Shown here piece after piece: positions 47,502 to 55,613 of a stretch of DNA of 64,000 nucleotides. Each line of letters begins with the position of its first letter. Positions within the stretch are counted from its first letter, which is position 1. Both the position numbers and the translations under genes were made by a program. The notes under the pieces were generated by a model. It was not told where the DNA came from and did no database searches. It saw only the letters and a list, made by a program, of their open reading frames with translations. Source of the stretch: Rhodococcus sp. 14-2483-1-2 (GTDB taxonomy: Bacteria; Actinomycetota; Actinomycetes; Mycobacteriales; Mycobacteriaceae); the NCBI RefSeq assembly GCF_002259405.1, contig NZ_NPFW01000006.1, positions 124,001 through 188,000 on the forward strand, read 5' to 3'.

Positions 47502-48305
47502 ATGAACTGGGTGTCAGCGATCACACTGCCTGCGCGCGCCGGAATTGCCATCGCCGAGCAGGCGATCGGCGTCGCGGAGGTCGCGTTGGCGACCACCAGG
47601 ATGGCGTTGGCCACCGGTGCGTCCGGCACCGCAGGTGTCGCCTCGCTCGCCAACCCGCGCGGCGGCACGATGCAACTGCTCGCCCAGCTCGGCCAGCTCA
47701 CCTCCGACGACCGCGCCCTGGGCAACGCGCTCAAGGAAGGCGGTCCGCTCGATCGCCTACTCGCCCAGGGAGGCGTCGTCGATCGCCTCACGTCCGAGGA
47801 CGGTACTCTCGAGCGACTGCTGTCCCCGGGCGGGCCGGTCGAGCGCATCCTGGCTCCCGGCGGGCCGTTGGACCGGCTGCTCGCCGAGGACGGCCCGCTC
47901 GAACGACTGCTCGCCGAAGGTGGTCTGCTGGACCGCATCACCGCCACCAACGGACCGCTCGAACGACTGACGGCCAAGGACGGTCCGCTCGAGGTGCTCA
48001 CGCGTCAGGACGGACTCATCGAGCGGGCCATCGCCGAGGAGGGCATCCTCGAAACACTTCTCGCCGAGGACGGTGCCATCGAGCGACTGACGGCCAAGGG
48101 CGGTCCGCTCGATCAGTTGGTCAAGCTGTCGGAAACGCTGACGTCGGTGGCACCGAACATCGAGCGGATGAGCATCTCGATCGACATCCTGCAGGATTCC
48201 GTCGAGATCCTCTCGGCTGCGGTTCACCCACTGGGAGAGTTGGTCGGACGGCTCCCGAGTCGTTGGCTCAAGAGCGGTAAGCAGTCGGTTCACGAACTGC
48301 ACTGA
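47502..48305 (+). CDS. Decapeptide-repeat protein of unknown function
   Basis: A 267-residue protein. After an Ala-rich N terminus (possibly membrane-contacting, residues 5-45), residues 80-209 consist of 13 unbroken ten-residue repeats with consensus [G/D]GPL[D/E]RLLA[E/K], for example DGPLERLLAE. The C terminus (210-267) has heptad-like SIDILQDSVEILSAAV. The repeat implies a regular helical rod or amphipathic solenoid, a structural guess. I do not recognise a named function. It lies 32 bases after the SMR gene and a clear hairpin follows. Confidence 0.75.
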   Translation: MNWVSAITLPARAGIAIAEQAIGVAEVALATTRMALATGASGTAGVASLANPRGGTMQLLAQLGQLTSDDRALGNALKEGGPLDRLLAQGGVVDRLTSEDGTLERLLSPGGPVERILAPGGPLDRLLAEDGPLERLLAEGGLLDRITATNGPLERLTAKDGPLEVLTRQDGLIERAIAEEGILETLLAEDGAIERLTAKGGPLDQLVKLSETLTSVAPNIERMSISIDILQDSVEILSAAVHPLGELVGRLPSRWLKSGKQSVHELH

Positions 48306-48366
48306 CGCCCCCCGGTGGCCGGCACCGCCGACTGGCTCTCCGCTGGCCCGTCCTTGTGGAACGGAG

Positions 48367-48400
48367 AAGGCCCGCCCCGGTGTATCGGGGTACGGGCCTT
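48367..48400 (+). terminator. Hairpin after the decapeptide-repeat gene
   Basis: AAGGCCCG (48367-48374) pairs with CGGGCCTT (48393-48400), and an inner CCCCG/CGGGG stem extends it. It lies 60 bases past the stop codon; no T-tract follows. Confidence 0.7.
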
Positions 48401-48428
48401 GTCTGGTTCTACGCGCCGTGAGCGAGTG

Positions 48429-48599
48429 TTAGGTCAGCTCGGCCGGTAGGGTGGTCGGGCGCGCTTCGGCGGAGCCACGGAGCCATTGGGATACCTTGCG
48501 GCCGCTGCGTTCACGGCGAGCGATCGAGGCGCGGGCTGCGGCAGCGGCGGCTCGGGGCCGCTCGGCGGGGCGGTCGGTGCGCTTTTCGGTCGTGGTCAT
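48429..48599 (-). CDS. 56-residue basic Ala/Arg-rich small protein
   Basis: A strong AGGAGG ribosome site lies 7 bases before the ATG at 48599, supporting a real gene. The protein starts MTTTEKRTDRPAERPRAAAA and continues with ARASIARRERSGRKVSQWL. It is strongly basic and could bind nucleic acid, but no family is recognised. Its start overlaps the stop of the 106-residue ORF upstream (ATGA). Confidence 0.6.
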   Translation of the reverse strand: MTTTEKRTDRPAERPRAAAAAARASIARRERSGRKVSQWLRGSAEARPTTLPAELT

Positions 48600-48916
48600 C
48601 GTGGGCCCTCCTGATCGTTCTGGTTGTCAGAGTCCTCGGTTTGGTCCTGGTCCGCCAGTGCGCGGCGGGCTGCAGCTCGATCGGAGACCGCGACGAGGAC
48701 ATTATTGGTTCGGGTGATCAGGGCGGAGTCGGTGACGGTGGCGTAGATGTCCCATCCGAGTTCGACTTCGGTGTCGTCGTCGAGAGACCGGCCACGCTCG
48801 GTGTCGCGGGAGCTCGTCGGTAAGACCTTAGGGCTTACCGGCAACCTTCCTTCTCGCCTGGCCACGCTCGCCGTAGGACCTAGGCGGCCATTGGAAATTC
48901 TCTGCTCTATTCTCAT
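48596..48916 (-). CDS. Small hypothetical protein, coupled to the next small gene
   Basis: Up to 106 residues. The C-terminal half has a plausible fold (TEVELGWDIYATVTDSALITRTNNVLVAVSDRAAARRALADQD) with a charged tail. The start is uncertain: ATG 48916 or the in-frame GTG about 16 codons later. A 23-base dyad lies inside the early part of the frame, so transcription may be controlled from there. No family is recognised. Confidence 0.5.
   Translation of the reverse strand: MRIEQRISNGRLGPTASVARREGRLPVSPKVLPTSSRDTERGRSLDDDTEVELGWDIYATVTDSALITRTNNVLVAVSDRAAARRALADQDQTEDSDNQNDQEGPR
48817..48839. promoter_or_regulatory. 23-bp near-perfect dyad at the small-gene/island junction
   Basis: CGGTAAG and CTTACCG arms flank an inner CCTTAGG palindrome with the same centre (48828); only one pair is mismatched. 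It is operator-like, or possibly a recombination site, because lower-GC sequence begins just beyond it. Confidence 0.45.
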
Positions 48917-49202
48917 TTTGGTTGCTGCGCAACATCTTTACGAGTTCTTCAGCTTGGCAGGATGGATGCGAGTTCGCTACGGTGTGTCACGCCCGCCGGT
49001 CCTGAGACGTGGCCCAATTCGCCGATGTCGAACATAGAGGAGAACACGTGTCGTTGTACGAGATCGAGGCCCTAGGAAGTGCCCATCGGCCCATTTCTGC
49101 CAGGCGTTAGCAGTCCTAGTCGGTGAATTTACCGTCGGCCCCGAGCTCGCCGTTACCGTCCACCGGGTAAGGATCCATTGCTGCAAGATATTGTTTGCCC
49201 TC
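48917..49202. other. Gene-poor stretch with one tiny ORF
   Basis: Only a 20-codon frame (GTG 49048 to TAG 49110, VSLYEIEALGSAHRPISARR) preceded by AGAGGAG is seen; it may be the start of a lost gene. Nothing else is recognised. Confidence 0.4.
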
Positions 49203-50696
49203 ATGGCGGATGAGCAGGCTCTCAAAGCGTTAATGGCAGGTGTCGAGGCGTGGTCGCGCTTTCGCTCCGATCACTCCCAGGGGCAAGAAAGCGCGTCGCG
49301 AATAGACCTGTCTGACGCAGAACTTCCCAACCCCGACCTACCGTATGCGAATCCATCGCTCCCGTATGCGGATCTCTCCAATGTGAACCTCCGATACGCG
49401 AGACTCGCCAATGCGGACCTTACTGGCGCGAACCTCACAAACGCGTACCTAGCTTCTGTAGATCTAACAGGCGCGAACCTGACCAATGCGAATCTGACCA
49501 ACGCATACATGGCCAGCGCGAGGCTCACTGGCGCAAACCTCACTAGTGCGAACTTAACAGCAGTAAATCTGAGCCATGCTCACCTTGAGGATATGGACTT
49601 GCACGGCGTAGACCTCACTGGGGTGTATTTCTTCTACACTCAGCTCGCTAGAGCAAACCTCAGTGCAGCAAATCTTCACCGCGTGGATCTAACCGGTGCC
49701 GACCTCACCAGAGCAGACCTCACCAGAGCAGACCTGTCTGAGACGACCCTGCGGGATGCAGACCTCGGCGAGGCGAACCTCACTGACGCAAACCTGATCC
49801 GAGCAGACATCACCGACGCGGTATTTACGAACGCAAAATTGACGAATGCGTATGTCGCCGGACTGCGAATGTCGCCCGATACCGTCAATACGCAGGGCAT
49901 CAAGATAGGTGACCTTCTTTCCAGCGAACAGGCAAAAACCGTCCAGCCTGATGTACCGGATCCGGGCATAGTCCGGATTGCACTTCCAGAACTCCGTACG
50001 GGCATCGGGCCCGCTGAGCTGGCGGGTTTGTCGAACGCAATAGCCGTGATTGCCGAGTTGTCGGAGCGGGTCGGCGTCGAGCTCGGCCGGCGGCTGAGCG
50101 GGGACATAGGCAATGGTGGGACTGCTGTACTGATTTCGGCCGCCGGGGATTCGTTCGCACCTATTGTCGTGCAGCGCGTGCAGTACGGGAGCCCACTGGT
50201 GGTGGAGGTGTGGGATGCAGTCTGGCCGTATCTTGCGACCGGAGGCGTAGGGGCAACTGCCGGCATAGTGGTCAAGAGCTTGCGTGACGGTTCCGCGGAC
50301 GCCGGTCGCGTCTGGTCGCTCCTGCTGACCTTCGCACGGCCTAGTGAGCGACAGGCGTACTTCGCCGCTCGGACCGCCCGAGCGGAAGCAAATGCCGCCG
50401 AAGAAGAGGAAAGAAGAGCCCGGGCGGAAGCGAATACCGCAGAGCATCAAGCCCGGAGAGATCTGGCGGCAGTGACAGGTAGTACTGCCCAAAGCGTGGG
50501 CGAGCAAGATACAGATATCTTGCGATTGGAACCCTCTTCGAGAACAGAAATCGTTGCACGCCTCAATGATTCAGACATATCGAATCTGATACCAGATGCT
50601 GAACTTGAGGGACTCGCAGATGTCATCGCCCAACTACTCTCGTACCCGGTTGTTGCAACTCGGCGGAACGAGTTGCCGATGGACACCACAGGCTGA
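49203..50696 (+). CDS. Pentapeptide-repeat protein with C-terminal hydrophobic and coiled-coil parts
   Basis: About 497 residues. Residues about 45-220 form roughly 30 pentapeptides of the A(D/N)LxX kind (ADLTGANLTNA and similar), predicted to build a right-handed quadrilateral beta-helix. A non-repeat domain follows with YGSPLVVEVWDAVWPYLATGGVGATAGIVV, possibly a membrane or packing segment, then a highly charged helix (AEANAAEEEERRARAEANTAEHQARRDLAA) and a short C-terminal domain. Such multi-part pentapeptide proteins occur in actinobacterial conflict loci, but no activity can be assigned. The start is ATG 49203, or TTG 49191 in frame; neither has a good ribosome site. Confidence 0.8.
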   Translation: MADEQALKALMAGVEAWSRFRSDHSQGQESASRIDLSDAELPNPDLPYANPSLPYADLSNVNLRYARLANADLTGANLTNAYLASVDLTGANLTNANLTNAYMASARLTGANLTSANLTAVNLSHAHLEDMDLHGVDLTGVYFFYTQLARANLSAANLHRVDLTGADLTRADLTRADLSETTLRDADLGEANLTDANLIRADITDAVFTNAKLTNAYVAGLRMSPDTVNTQGIKIGDLLSSEQAKTVQPDVPDPGIVRIALPELRTGIGPAELAGLSNAIAVIAELSERVGVELGRRLSGDIGNGGTAVLISAAGDSFAPIVVQRVQYGSPLVVEVWDAVWPYLATGGVGATAGIVVKSLRDGSADAGRVWSLLLTFARPSERQAYFAARTARAEANAAEEEERRARAEANTAEHQARRDLAAVTGSTAQSVGEQDTDILRLEPSSRTEIVARLNDSDISNLIPDAELEGLADVIAQLLSYPVVATRRNELPMDTTG

Positions 50697-50780
50697 TTAC
50701 GGCACCAACACCGCATATGCCAAGCCACGCATCACCTGGCCTCGCAGTCGGTTGGAGGCGGTGTTGACTTCACCCGTACG

Positions 50781-50924
50781 TCATGGCCTGATTTGCCGGA
50801 TGCTCTCGAAGCGCCTGTAAAGGGTGCGTCTACTCAACCCGAGAGCATCGGCGATGCCACCTATTATGTTGCCTTGGTTACGCATTCGTGCGGCTGCGGA
50901 CACAAGTTTCTTTACACTATGAAC
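50781..50924 (-). pseudogene. Serine-recombinase C-terminal helix-turn-helix relic
   Basis: A 47-residue minus-strand frame between stop codons. GNIIGGIADALGLSRRTLYRRF matches the DNA-binding tail of resolvase/invertase enzymes. No catalytic domain adjoins it. The rest of the 306-base gap between 50696 and 51003 shows no other gene. Confidence 0.65.
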
Positions 50925-51002
50925 TTAGCTCGACTCTTAGACCGATTCGATGTTCAGACCGATTCGATGTAACGCGAACCATCGCTTACGTACACTTATG
51001 AG

Positions 51003-51667
51003 TTGAAGATCGATCTTGTACGTGTGTCCACTCGCGATCAGCATCCGCTTGCACGGGAAGACGCGCTGAAGGCAGCCGACTGCGAAGAAGTGTTCACCGA
51101 TCACGCCTCCGGGGTTCTAGCGCGACGACCCGGTCTCGAGAAGGCGCTGCTGATAGCCCGGGCCAGCGATCAGCTCGTCGTCACGAAGCACGACCGATTC
51201 GGTCGTTCCCTGTTGAACTTGATCGAGTTGGCGGAGCTCCTGCGGGACCGCCAAGTGGATCTCGTTGTCCTCGACCAGGGCGTCGACACTTCGACGCCGG
51301 TAGGCGGATGTTTTTCTCCATACTCGGAGCGATTGCCGAGTTCGAGTATGTCCTGATGTCGGAGCGGACGGCCGACGGTCTCACGGCCGCTCGCGCTCGG
51401 GTATGCACCGGCGGTAGGACGCCCAAACTCGATGCCAGACAGGTGCAGATGACCCGCGCGATGTATGACGAACTCGTCGCAGACGGTAAGCGCGCGTACA
51501 CCGTCTGCGACGATCGCCAAAAAATTCAGTGGTACAAGGCCGATTATCTATCGACATCTCCAGTCAAAGTAGTTGTCAGTCAGATCTTCCCGTCTTTCGA
51601 TACCAGCTACGAGGCCAGCTTCGGCCTACGCAGGGTCGGGCAGGTTCCCATTTGCAGCTGGAGGTAG
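51003..51667 (+). pseudogene. Frameshifted serine recombinase (resolvase/invertase)
   Basis: The first frame (51003 to about 51300) begins with the resolvase start KIDLVRVSTRDQHP, with the catalytic Ser in VSTRDQ, and continues through FTDHASGVLARRPGLEKAL and TKHDRFGRSLLNLIELAELL to VDTSTPVGG. The family continuation MFFSILGAIAEFEYVLMSERT lies in another frame from 51308, consistent with one lost base at about 51306. The DNA-binding tail after DELVADGKRAYTV does not match the family, so the gene is also truncated. It is not expected to make an active enzyme. Confidence 0.8.
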
Positions 51668-51743
51668 AGGTAGAGGTAGTAAGATCGGTTGGCGGCAAGC
51701 GCTTGGCCCGCGACCTTCAGCGGGCAAGCGAAAGTAATTAATC

Positions 51744-54572
51744 TCAAATCTGATATTTCTGGCGCCGCTTCCTGAACGCATCTTCACCTCCGTCCAGGAT
51801 TAAGCACGCATGCTCCCGTGTACCACACACTTTCAGAGCCTCCGCATGATCTATCATCGGCCCACTGTGCTCCAAAGAGCCAGATCTGTAATCGAAAGTC
51901 CGCCCATTTGCATTCGGCCGGTCGTCTCCATGCCTGTTCGCAACAATTATCTGTTCAGAATCCGCTCCGACTGCTAGGTTCGCGTCGTGAGTAACCATTA
52001 TTATTTGCCGGTCTGACTTCCTTTTCACGAGATAAGGAACAATTTGTTCAAAAATGGACCGGCTATCCAGGTCGTCTTCTGGCTGATCAATCAGTAGAGG
52101 CCATTTGTCGGTTGACTCGTTGAGGATTAACGTCAATGCAAACAGAGCTTGCTTCCCAGGGGTCATCGTTGAGACCGCGAAACCTCCCACCCTGTCCCCA
52201 TCGAGTTCCGCAAAATATCGAACCTCGGGCGTGGCTTGCAGCACTGCAGTCGCTACATCTGCCGGACTTCTTCCTTGCTTCACTTTCTGCGTGCCTGACG
52301 ACAAAGCACGCATGAATACTTCCGGGTTGGCTTGCACATGCGCCAAATCGAGCACTTTATCTTCAGTCAAGAATGGACTCTTGTTTTGTTTGTGGAGATC
52401 TTGACTCAGCGCCTCAACGGTGTCAGGGTTCAGGGAAATCTCCATACCCAGTACCATTTCGTCCAACTCATGCCGTCGCCGATCAAATACAGTGCGAAGC
52501 GTTGCTAACGCATCGTTACGTGTACCCAAGGACCCCTTTACCGCATTCACCGATTCAGCCTGCTGTGCGGCCAGTCGTAAAATCGCGTCCTTCTGGACCT
52601 CTATGCGCTTTAGCGCCTCCACCTGGTTTTGATGCCGCTGGACAACCGAATCCAGTTCGGCGTTCATAGCGTTCATTGCAATAAGATCGGCGTTTTCCGC
52701 CTCCAGTCGCTGACCAGAGAGGCGGGCCTCACGCAAATCAGCCTCCAGTTGTGTACGAGCGTTGACCAACAAGTTCGAGAGAGATTCGAGAATGGATTCG
52801 CGGGTACTCAATACTAGGTTGGTGATCTCAGTTGCGAGAGTCTGATGCACATCGGAAGGGATTGGAATGGTTTCGACTTGGACGCCCACGGCTTCCGTTA
52901 CCGCCCAGTTTTGTAGCTGCCCTGCGCTGTTCCCACCGTCCGCCTGAGGCTCCACGTACACCGATAATTGCCGTATTTTCTCCTCAATCTCGGCTGCTTG
53001 CACTCGCGAAGTTGCGATGGCCTGGATAACCTTTTCATATTGCTGCACCTGCTCCGGCGTCAACGAAGACTCATCCCGAAGCTTATTGATTTCGGCTGCT
53101 AGCTCATCCCTCACCGCAGCGATTCCATCGGGATCGCCCATGGATCGCAGGTCTTGCTCCGCCTTCTCGATCTTCAAAGAAAGGTCGAACCAGAGCTTGA
53201 TTGCGTGTTCCATCGCGGAATCTGCCGATTCAAGGTCGGCTGTCGCCCGTTCCGTTGCAGCCCGAAACTCGGCATCGTCACGAAACAGCGCGGGCTTTAT
53301 CTTCTGGGTGATTTCGTCAGGGCGCTCACTGATCGCGTACAAAGAGTTTTGCGGAATATAGATAACCTGCCCAGAGCCGCCTGACGTACCGCCCCAATTT
53401 ACTTGACACGTGCCAGCAGGCACTTGCGACCAACTGTAACCTGCTGCCGGACCTGCCGCTTCTGAATTGGACGCAATTCGCGCAGCGATCTGCTGCTCAA
53501 CCGTTAGCTGCGGATCGACTGCGTGTGAGATGTAGGCTAGGAGAGACGATTTTCCGGAAGACCTACTGCCAATGATGGAGCAGAGATTCTGATTGAACTT
53601 GATTTCAGCAGGAAAAGTACTGGTATCAGAGAAAGACACGCTTGAAATGACGTTGTACGGTTCCTTAGAATCTGGCATCGTCGGCTGTATTCGCACCCTG
53701 TCCAACGGTTCAATCAAAGTTTGACGCAGCCCAGAAAAAGTTGGATCGGCTTTAACCCAAGTCACTTCAGTTTGGTTGGGACCATCTAAGATCGATTTTC
53801 CAAGCCGGTCCTTGAGATCGTCGAATGTATGAGCGTCGCAGCCGGAGAAAACCGGCTTTGCACGGATTTCATCATGCTCATTCTCTAGACGCGACGTGTT
53901 GAGAAAATATTCGCTGCTCGTCGACCTACCAAAGAAACCGTCAGACATTTTATCAATCTCGTCAGTCAAGTTTGCTTTGCGTTTTGCTCCACGCTGCGGG
54001 CGCATGCCATCGCCCTTCGCAGAGGTCAAAATAAGGACACTATCCTGCTGGTCGTTCTTCATCCCGAAGGTGTCTCTAATCGCATCGGCAATCGCTTTCC
54101 GGGTTACCGTCGCGGAACCGAGGTGCTCTGCAGTCTTGAGGTCACGGCAAGACATTTGCCGATCGTCTGATGTGTGCAGCTCGGTTCGCAACGAACGCAT
54201 AAACCGGTCTGCATCGTCTACGGTCAGGCTATCAGAGAATATTAGGTGCAGATTTACTTCCTCCCCCGCCTTATTGACAGCCTCATTCAAGCGAACCTCC
54301 ATGTTCGGAAGAAAACGTTTGTCAGACGTGGGATATTTGAGCCTGAAAGCAGCTACAAAATCAAAGTAACGATCCAAGTTGAAGTAATCTGTAATTCCCA
54401 CGACGGCAACATCCGAAGCCTCGACAAGGGTGGAGAATCTGTCCCAGTCCGGTTCACCGTTGGGCAGCATCGTGTAGCGGTTCTCGGCACCGGTTGCGCT
54501 TGGGACGTGGACATGAAGGTCCCACTTTCTCCACTCAGACCCTCTGGCGTACTCGACCTCGTAGCTGCTCAT
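51744..54572 (-). CDS. PHP-domain plus SMC-like ABC ATPase (TrlF-type)
   Basis: A 942-residue protein. The N terminus has a PHP-like metal-phosphoesterase motif WDLHVHVPSA (about residue 17) and VVGITDYFNLDRY, followed by an SMC/RecF-like ATPase split by a long coiled coil: Walker A IIGSRSSGKSSLL (about 335), coil about 440-730, Walker B WPLLIDQPEDDLDSRSI (about 827) and H-loop IIMVTHDANL (about 860). It probably acts on DNA or RNA, using ATP to gate a phosphoesterase. Similar proteins in databases are called TrlF-family AAA-like ATPases, and PHP-SMC proteins are defence candidates; that role is inference. The ATG at 54572 is chosen; in-frame extension upstream lacks family-like sequence. Confidence 0.82.
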   Translation of the reverse strand: MSSYEVEYARGSEWRKWDLHVHVPSATGAENRYTMLPNGEPDWDRFSTLVEASDVAVVGITDYFNLDRYFDFVAAFRLKYPTSDKRFLPNMEVRLNEAVNKAGEEVNLHLIFSDSLTVDDADRFMRSLRTELHTSDDRQMSCRDLKTAEHLGSATVTRKAIADAIRDTFGMKNDQQDSVLILTSAKGDGMRPQRGAKRKANLTDEIDKMSDGFFGRSTSSEYFLNTSRLENEHDEIRAKPVFSGCDAHTFDDLKDRLGKSILDGPNQTEVTWVKADPTFSGLRQTLIEPLDRVRIQPTMPDSKEPYNVISSVSFSDTSTFPAEIKFNQNLCSIIGSRSSGKSSLLAYISHAVDPQLTVEQQIAARIASNSEAAGPAAGYSWSQVPAGTCQVNWGGTSGGSGQVIYIPQNSLYAISERPDEITQKIKPALFRDDAEFRAATERATADLESADSAMEHAIKLWFDLSLKIEKAEQDLRSMGDPDGIAAVRDELAAEINKLRDESSLTPEQVQQYEKVIQAIATSRVQAAEIEEKIRQLSVYVEPQADGGNSAGQLQNWAVTEAVGVQVETIPIPSDVHQTLATEITNLVLSTRESILESLSNLLVNARTQLEADLREARLSGQRLEAENADLIAMNAMNAELDSVVQRHQNQVEALKRIEVQKDAILRLAAQQAESVNAVKGSLGTRNDALATLRTVFDRRRHELDEMVLGMEISLNPDTVEALSQDLHKQNKSPFLTEDKVLDLAHVQANPEVFMRALSSGTQKVKQGRSPADVATAVLQATPEVRYFAELDGDRVGGFAVSTMTPGKQALFALTLILNESTDKWPLLIDQPEDDLDSRSIFEQIVPYLVKRKSDRQIIMVTHDANLAVGADSEQIIVANRHGDDRPNANGRTFDYRSGSLEHSGPMIDHAEALKVCGTREHACLILDGGEDAFRKRRQKYQI

Positions 54573-54876
54573 GGTGCGCCGTCCTCTTTCACTCCGGACC
54601 CGATTCAGTGCTTTAGACACTAGCGGCGCAGCCCGACAGGAGACCATCCGGTATGCGGTTCCTACAGCTCTTGCGCCGTGCTTCGCTATGGCCATCATCG
54701 ATCTCCGGAAGATGGGACCCGACAGGGGTGCCAGAAACGTTTCCGTCACCGAAATCAGTGTCGGAGTCGACTGCGTTCACGGGCTACCCCGCGGCCGTTA
54801 ATTTTGGGTCCGTGCGAGCGGCCGACCATCAGCAGGTCACGTCGGTGGATCAAGTGCACTACGCAGGCATGCGTGG

Positions 54877-55384
54877 TCAGAGGTGCGAGGGAGGGTTCGC
54901 GTCAACGGCGGAGATCTCGGCATCGGCCGGTTTGGCGAGCACAACGGGGTCGTCGTCGATGAATGCGCTGAGCCAGGCCCGGTATTGGTGGGTGACAGCT
55001 CGGGCGTGGAAACGCTTGGTTTGCCAGGCTGGTTATGGGTGCAGTTCGTCCGGGGAGGTCGAAGCCGGTGTTGATCACGGCGGCGTCGGGAATGTGGGCG
55101 GAGAACTCTTGCCACCGCTGCTCGGCCGGCCGTTCCTCGGCGGCAAGTGGGGATTGGTAGGCGCCGAGGTCCGCTAGGACTTCGTCGACGTCGATCAGCA
55201 CCACCCGATCGTCGCCAGGTCGAGTCACGGGCGGCGGCGGAATTGCCGGGTGCGGGATGCAGTGGCCAGCCGCAATGCGGACTGCCTCTTTCCATGCGGG
55301 AGTGCAGTCACCCCTGAGCAGGGGGGACAGCACGAGCGGCGAGGCTGGGTCCGTCGAGCACAACCGGGATCGCACACGTGGCAT
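54877..55384 (-). pseudogene. Frameshifted HAD-like hydrolase gene
   Basis: One frame carries VVLIDVDEVLADLG with a HAD-type DxD, then SPLAAEERPAEQRWQEFSAH and AAVINTGFDL. Sensible coding then resumes in a different frame as WQTKRFHARAVTHQYRAWLS and DDDPVVLAKPADAEISA, ending at the stop at 54877-54879. A frameshift and likely lost segment lie around 55030-55060. The interval 54573-54876 shows no recognisable gene. Confidence 0.55.
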
Positions 55385-55403
55385 CAGCCGTCTTGGCCAT
55401 GAT

Positions 55404-55460
55404 GGGGAGGTCGCTGAGGGTTCAAAAGCAGAGGGCAACGGTTCGATACCGTCGGCGGCG
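55404..55460 (+). other. tRNA-Ser-like scar at the island edge
   Basis: The stretch GGGGAGGTCGCTGAGGG followed by TTCAAAAGC resembles the 5' end and D-arm of a bacterial serine tRNA, and ACGGTTCGATACCGT looks like a T-arm. The anticodon arm is absent and the acceptor ends do not pair, so it is not a functional tRNA. Its reading frame gives GEVAEGS, close to the GEVAEW string known from mistranslated tRNA-Ser genes. Confidence 0.35.
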
Positions 55461-55462
55461 GA

Positions 55463-55476
55463 TGTTAGCGCTCACA
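55463..55476. promoter_or_regulatory. LacI-type operator O1
   Basis: TGTTAGCGCTCACA is palindromic except for one pair and typical of LacI-family operators (central GCGC). It lies 30 bases upstream of the -35 box of the sugar operon and is repeated almost exactly 56 bases downstream. Confidence 0.65.
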
Positions 55477-55505
55477 CTGGTGAGCGGGGTTGCGGAAAAT
55501 AATCT

Positions 55506-55534
55506 TTGACAATGCCGATGTTATCGCTCACACT
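55506..55534 (+). promoter_or_regulatory. Sugar-operon promoter overlapped by LacI-type operator O2
   Basis: A perfect -35 TTGACA (55506-55511) is followed after 17 bases by a weak -10 CACACT. Operator TGTTATCGCTCACA (55519-55532) covers the spacer and -10, so repressor bound there would block RNA polymerase. The flanking 18-base copies around O1 and O2 match at 17 positions. Confidence 0.65.
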
Positions 55535-55613
55535 TTCGTCTTGATGTGATGTGAGGCACAGACGAGGCCTCGACCGCGACCCACGGTTCGATTTCACTAC
55601 GCAGGGAGAAACG

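Larger units (their letters stand above)
48917..55460. mobile_element. Lower-GC genomic island with recombinase relics
   Basis: Base composition is visibly more AT-rich than on either side, above all in the pentapeptide gene and the SMC-like gene. Contents are a pentapeptide-repeat protein, two serine-recombinase relics, a PHP/SMC-like ATPase, a frameshifted HAD-like gene and a tRNA-like scar at the right edge. Exact ends are not defined; no clear direct-repeat attachment sites were found. Confidence 0.6.

Noticed and set aside
48817-48839. The dyad as left attachment site of the island
   Set aside because: No second copy was found near the right edge at 54800-55560, so it is kept only as an operator-like dyad.
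49330-49860. Short periodic DNA repeats that might look like a CRISPR or satellite array
   Set aside because: The roughly 15-base periodicity comes from pentapeptide codons in one open frame; no spacers and no cas genes.
55257-55502. An 81-codon plus-strand ORF across the island edge
   Set aside because: Its GEVAEGS stretch is the translation of a tRNA-like sequence, and the rest is antisense to the HAD-like pseudogene.
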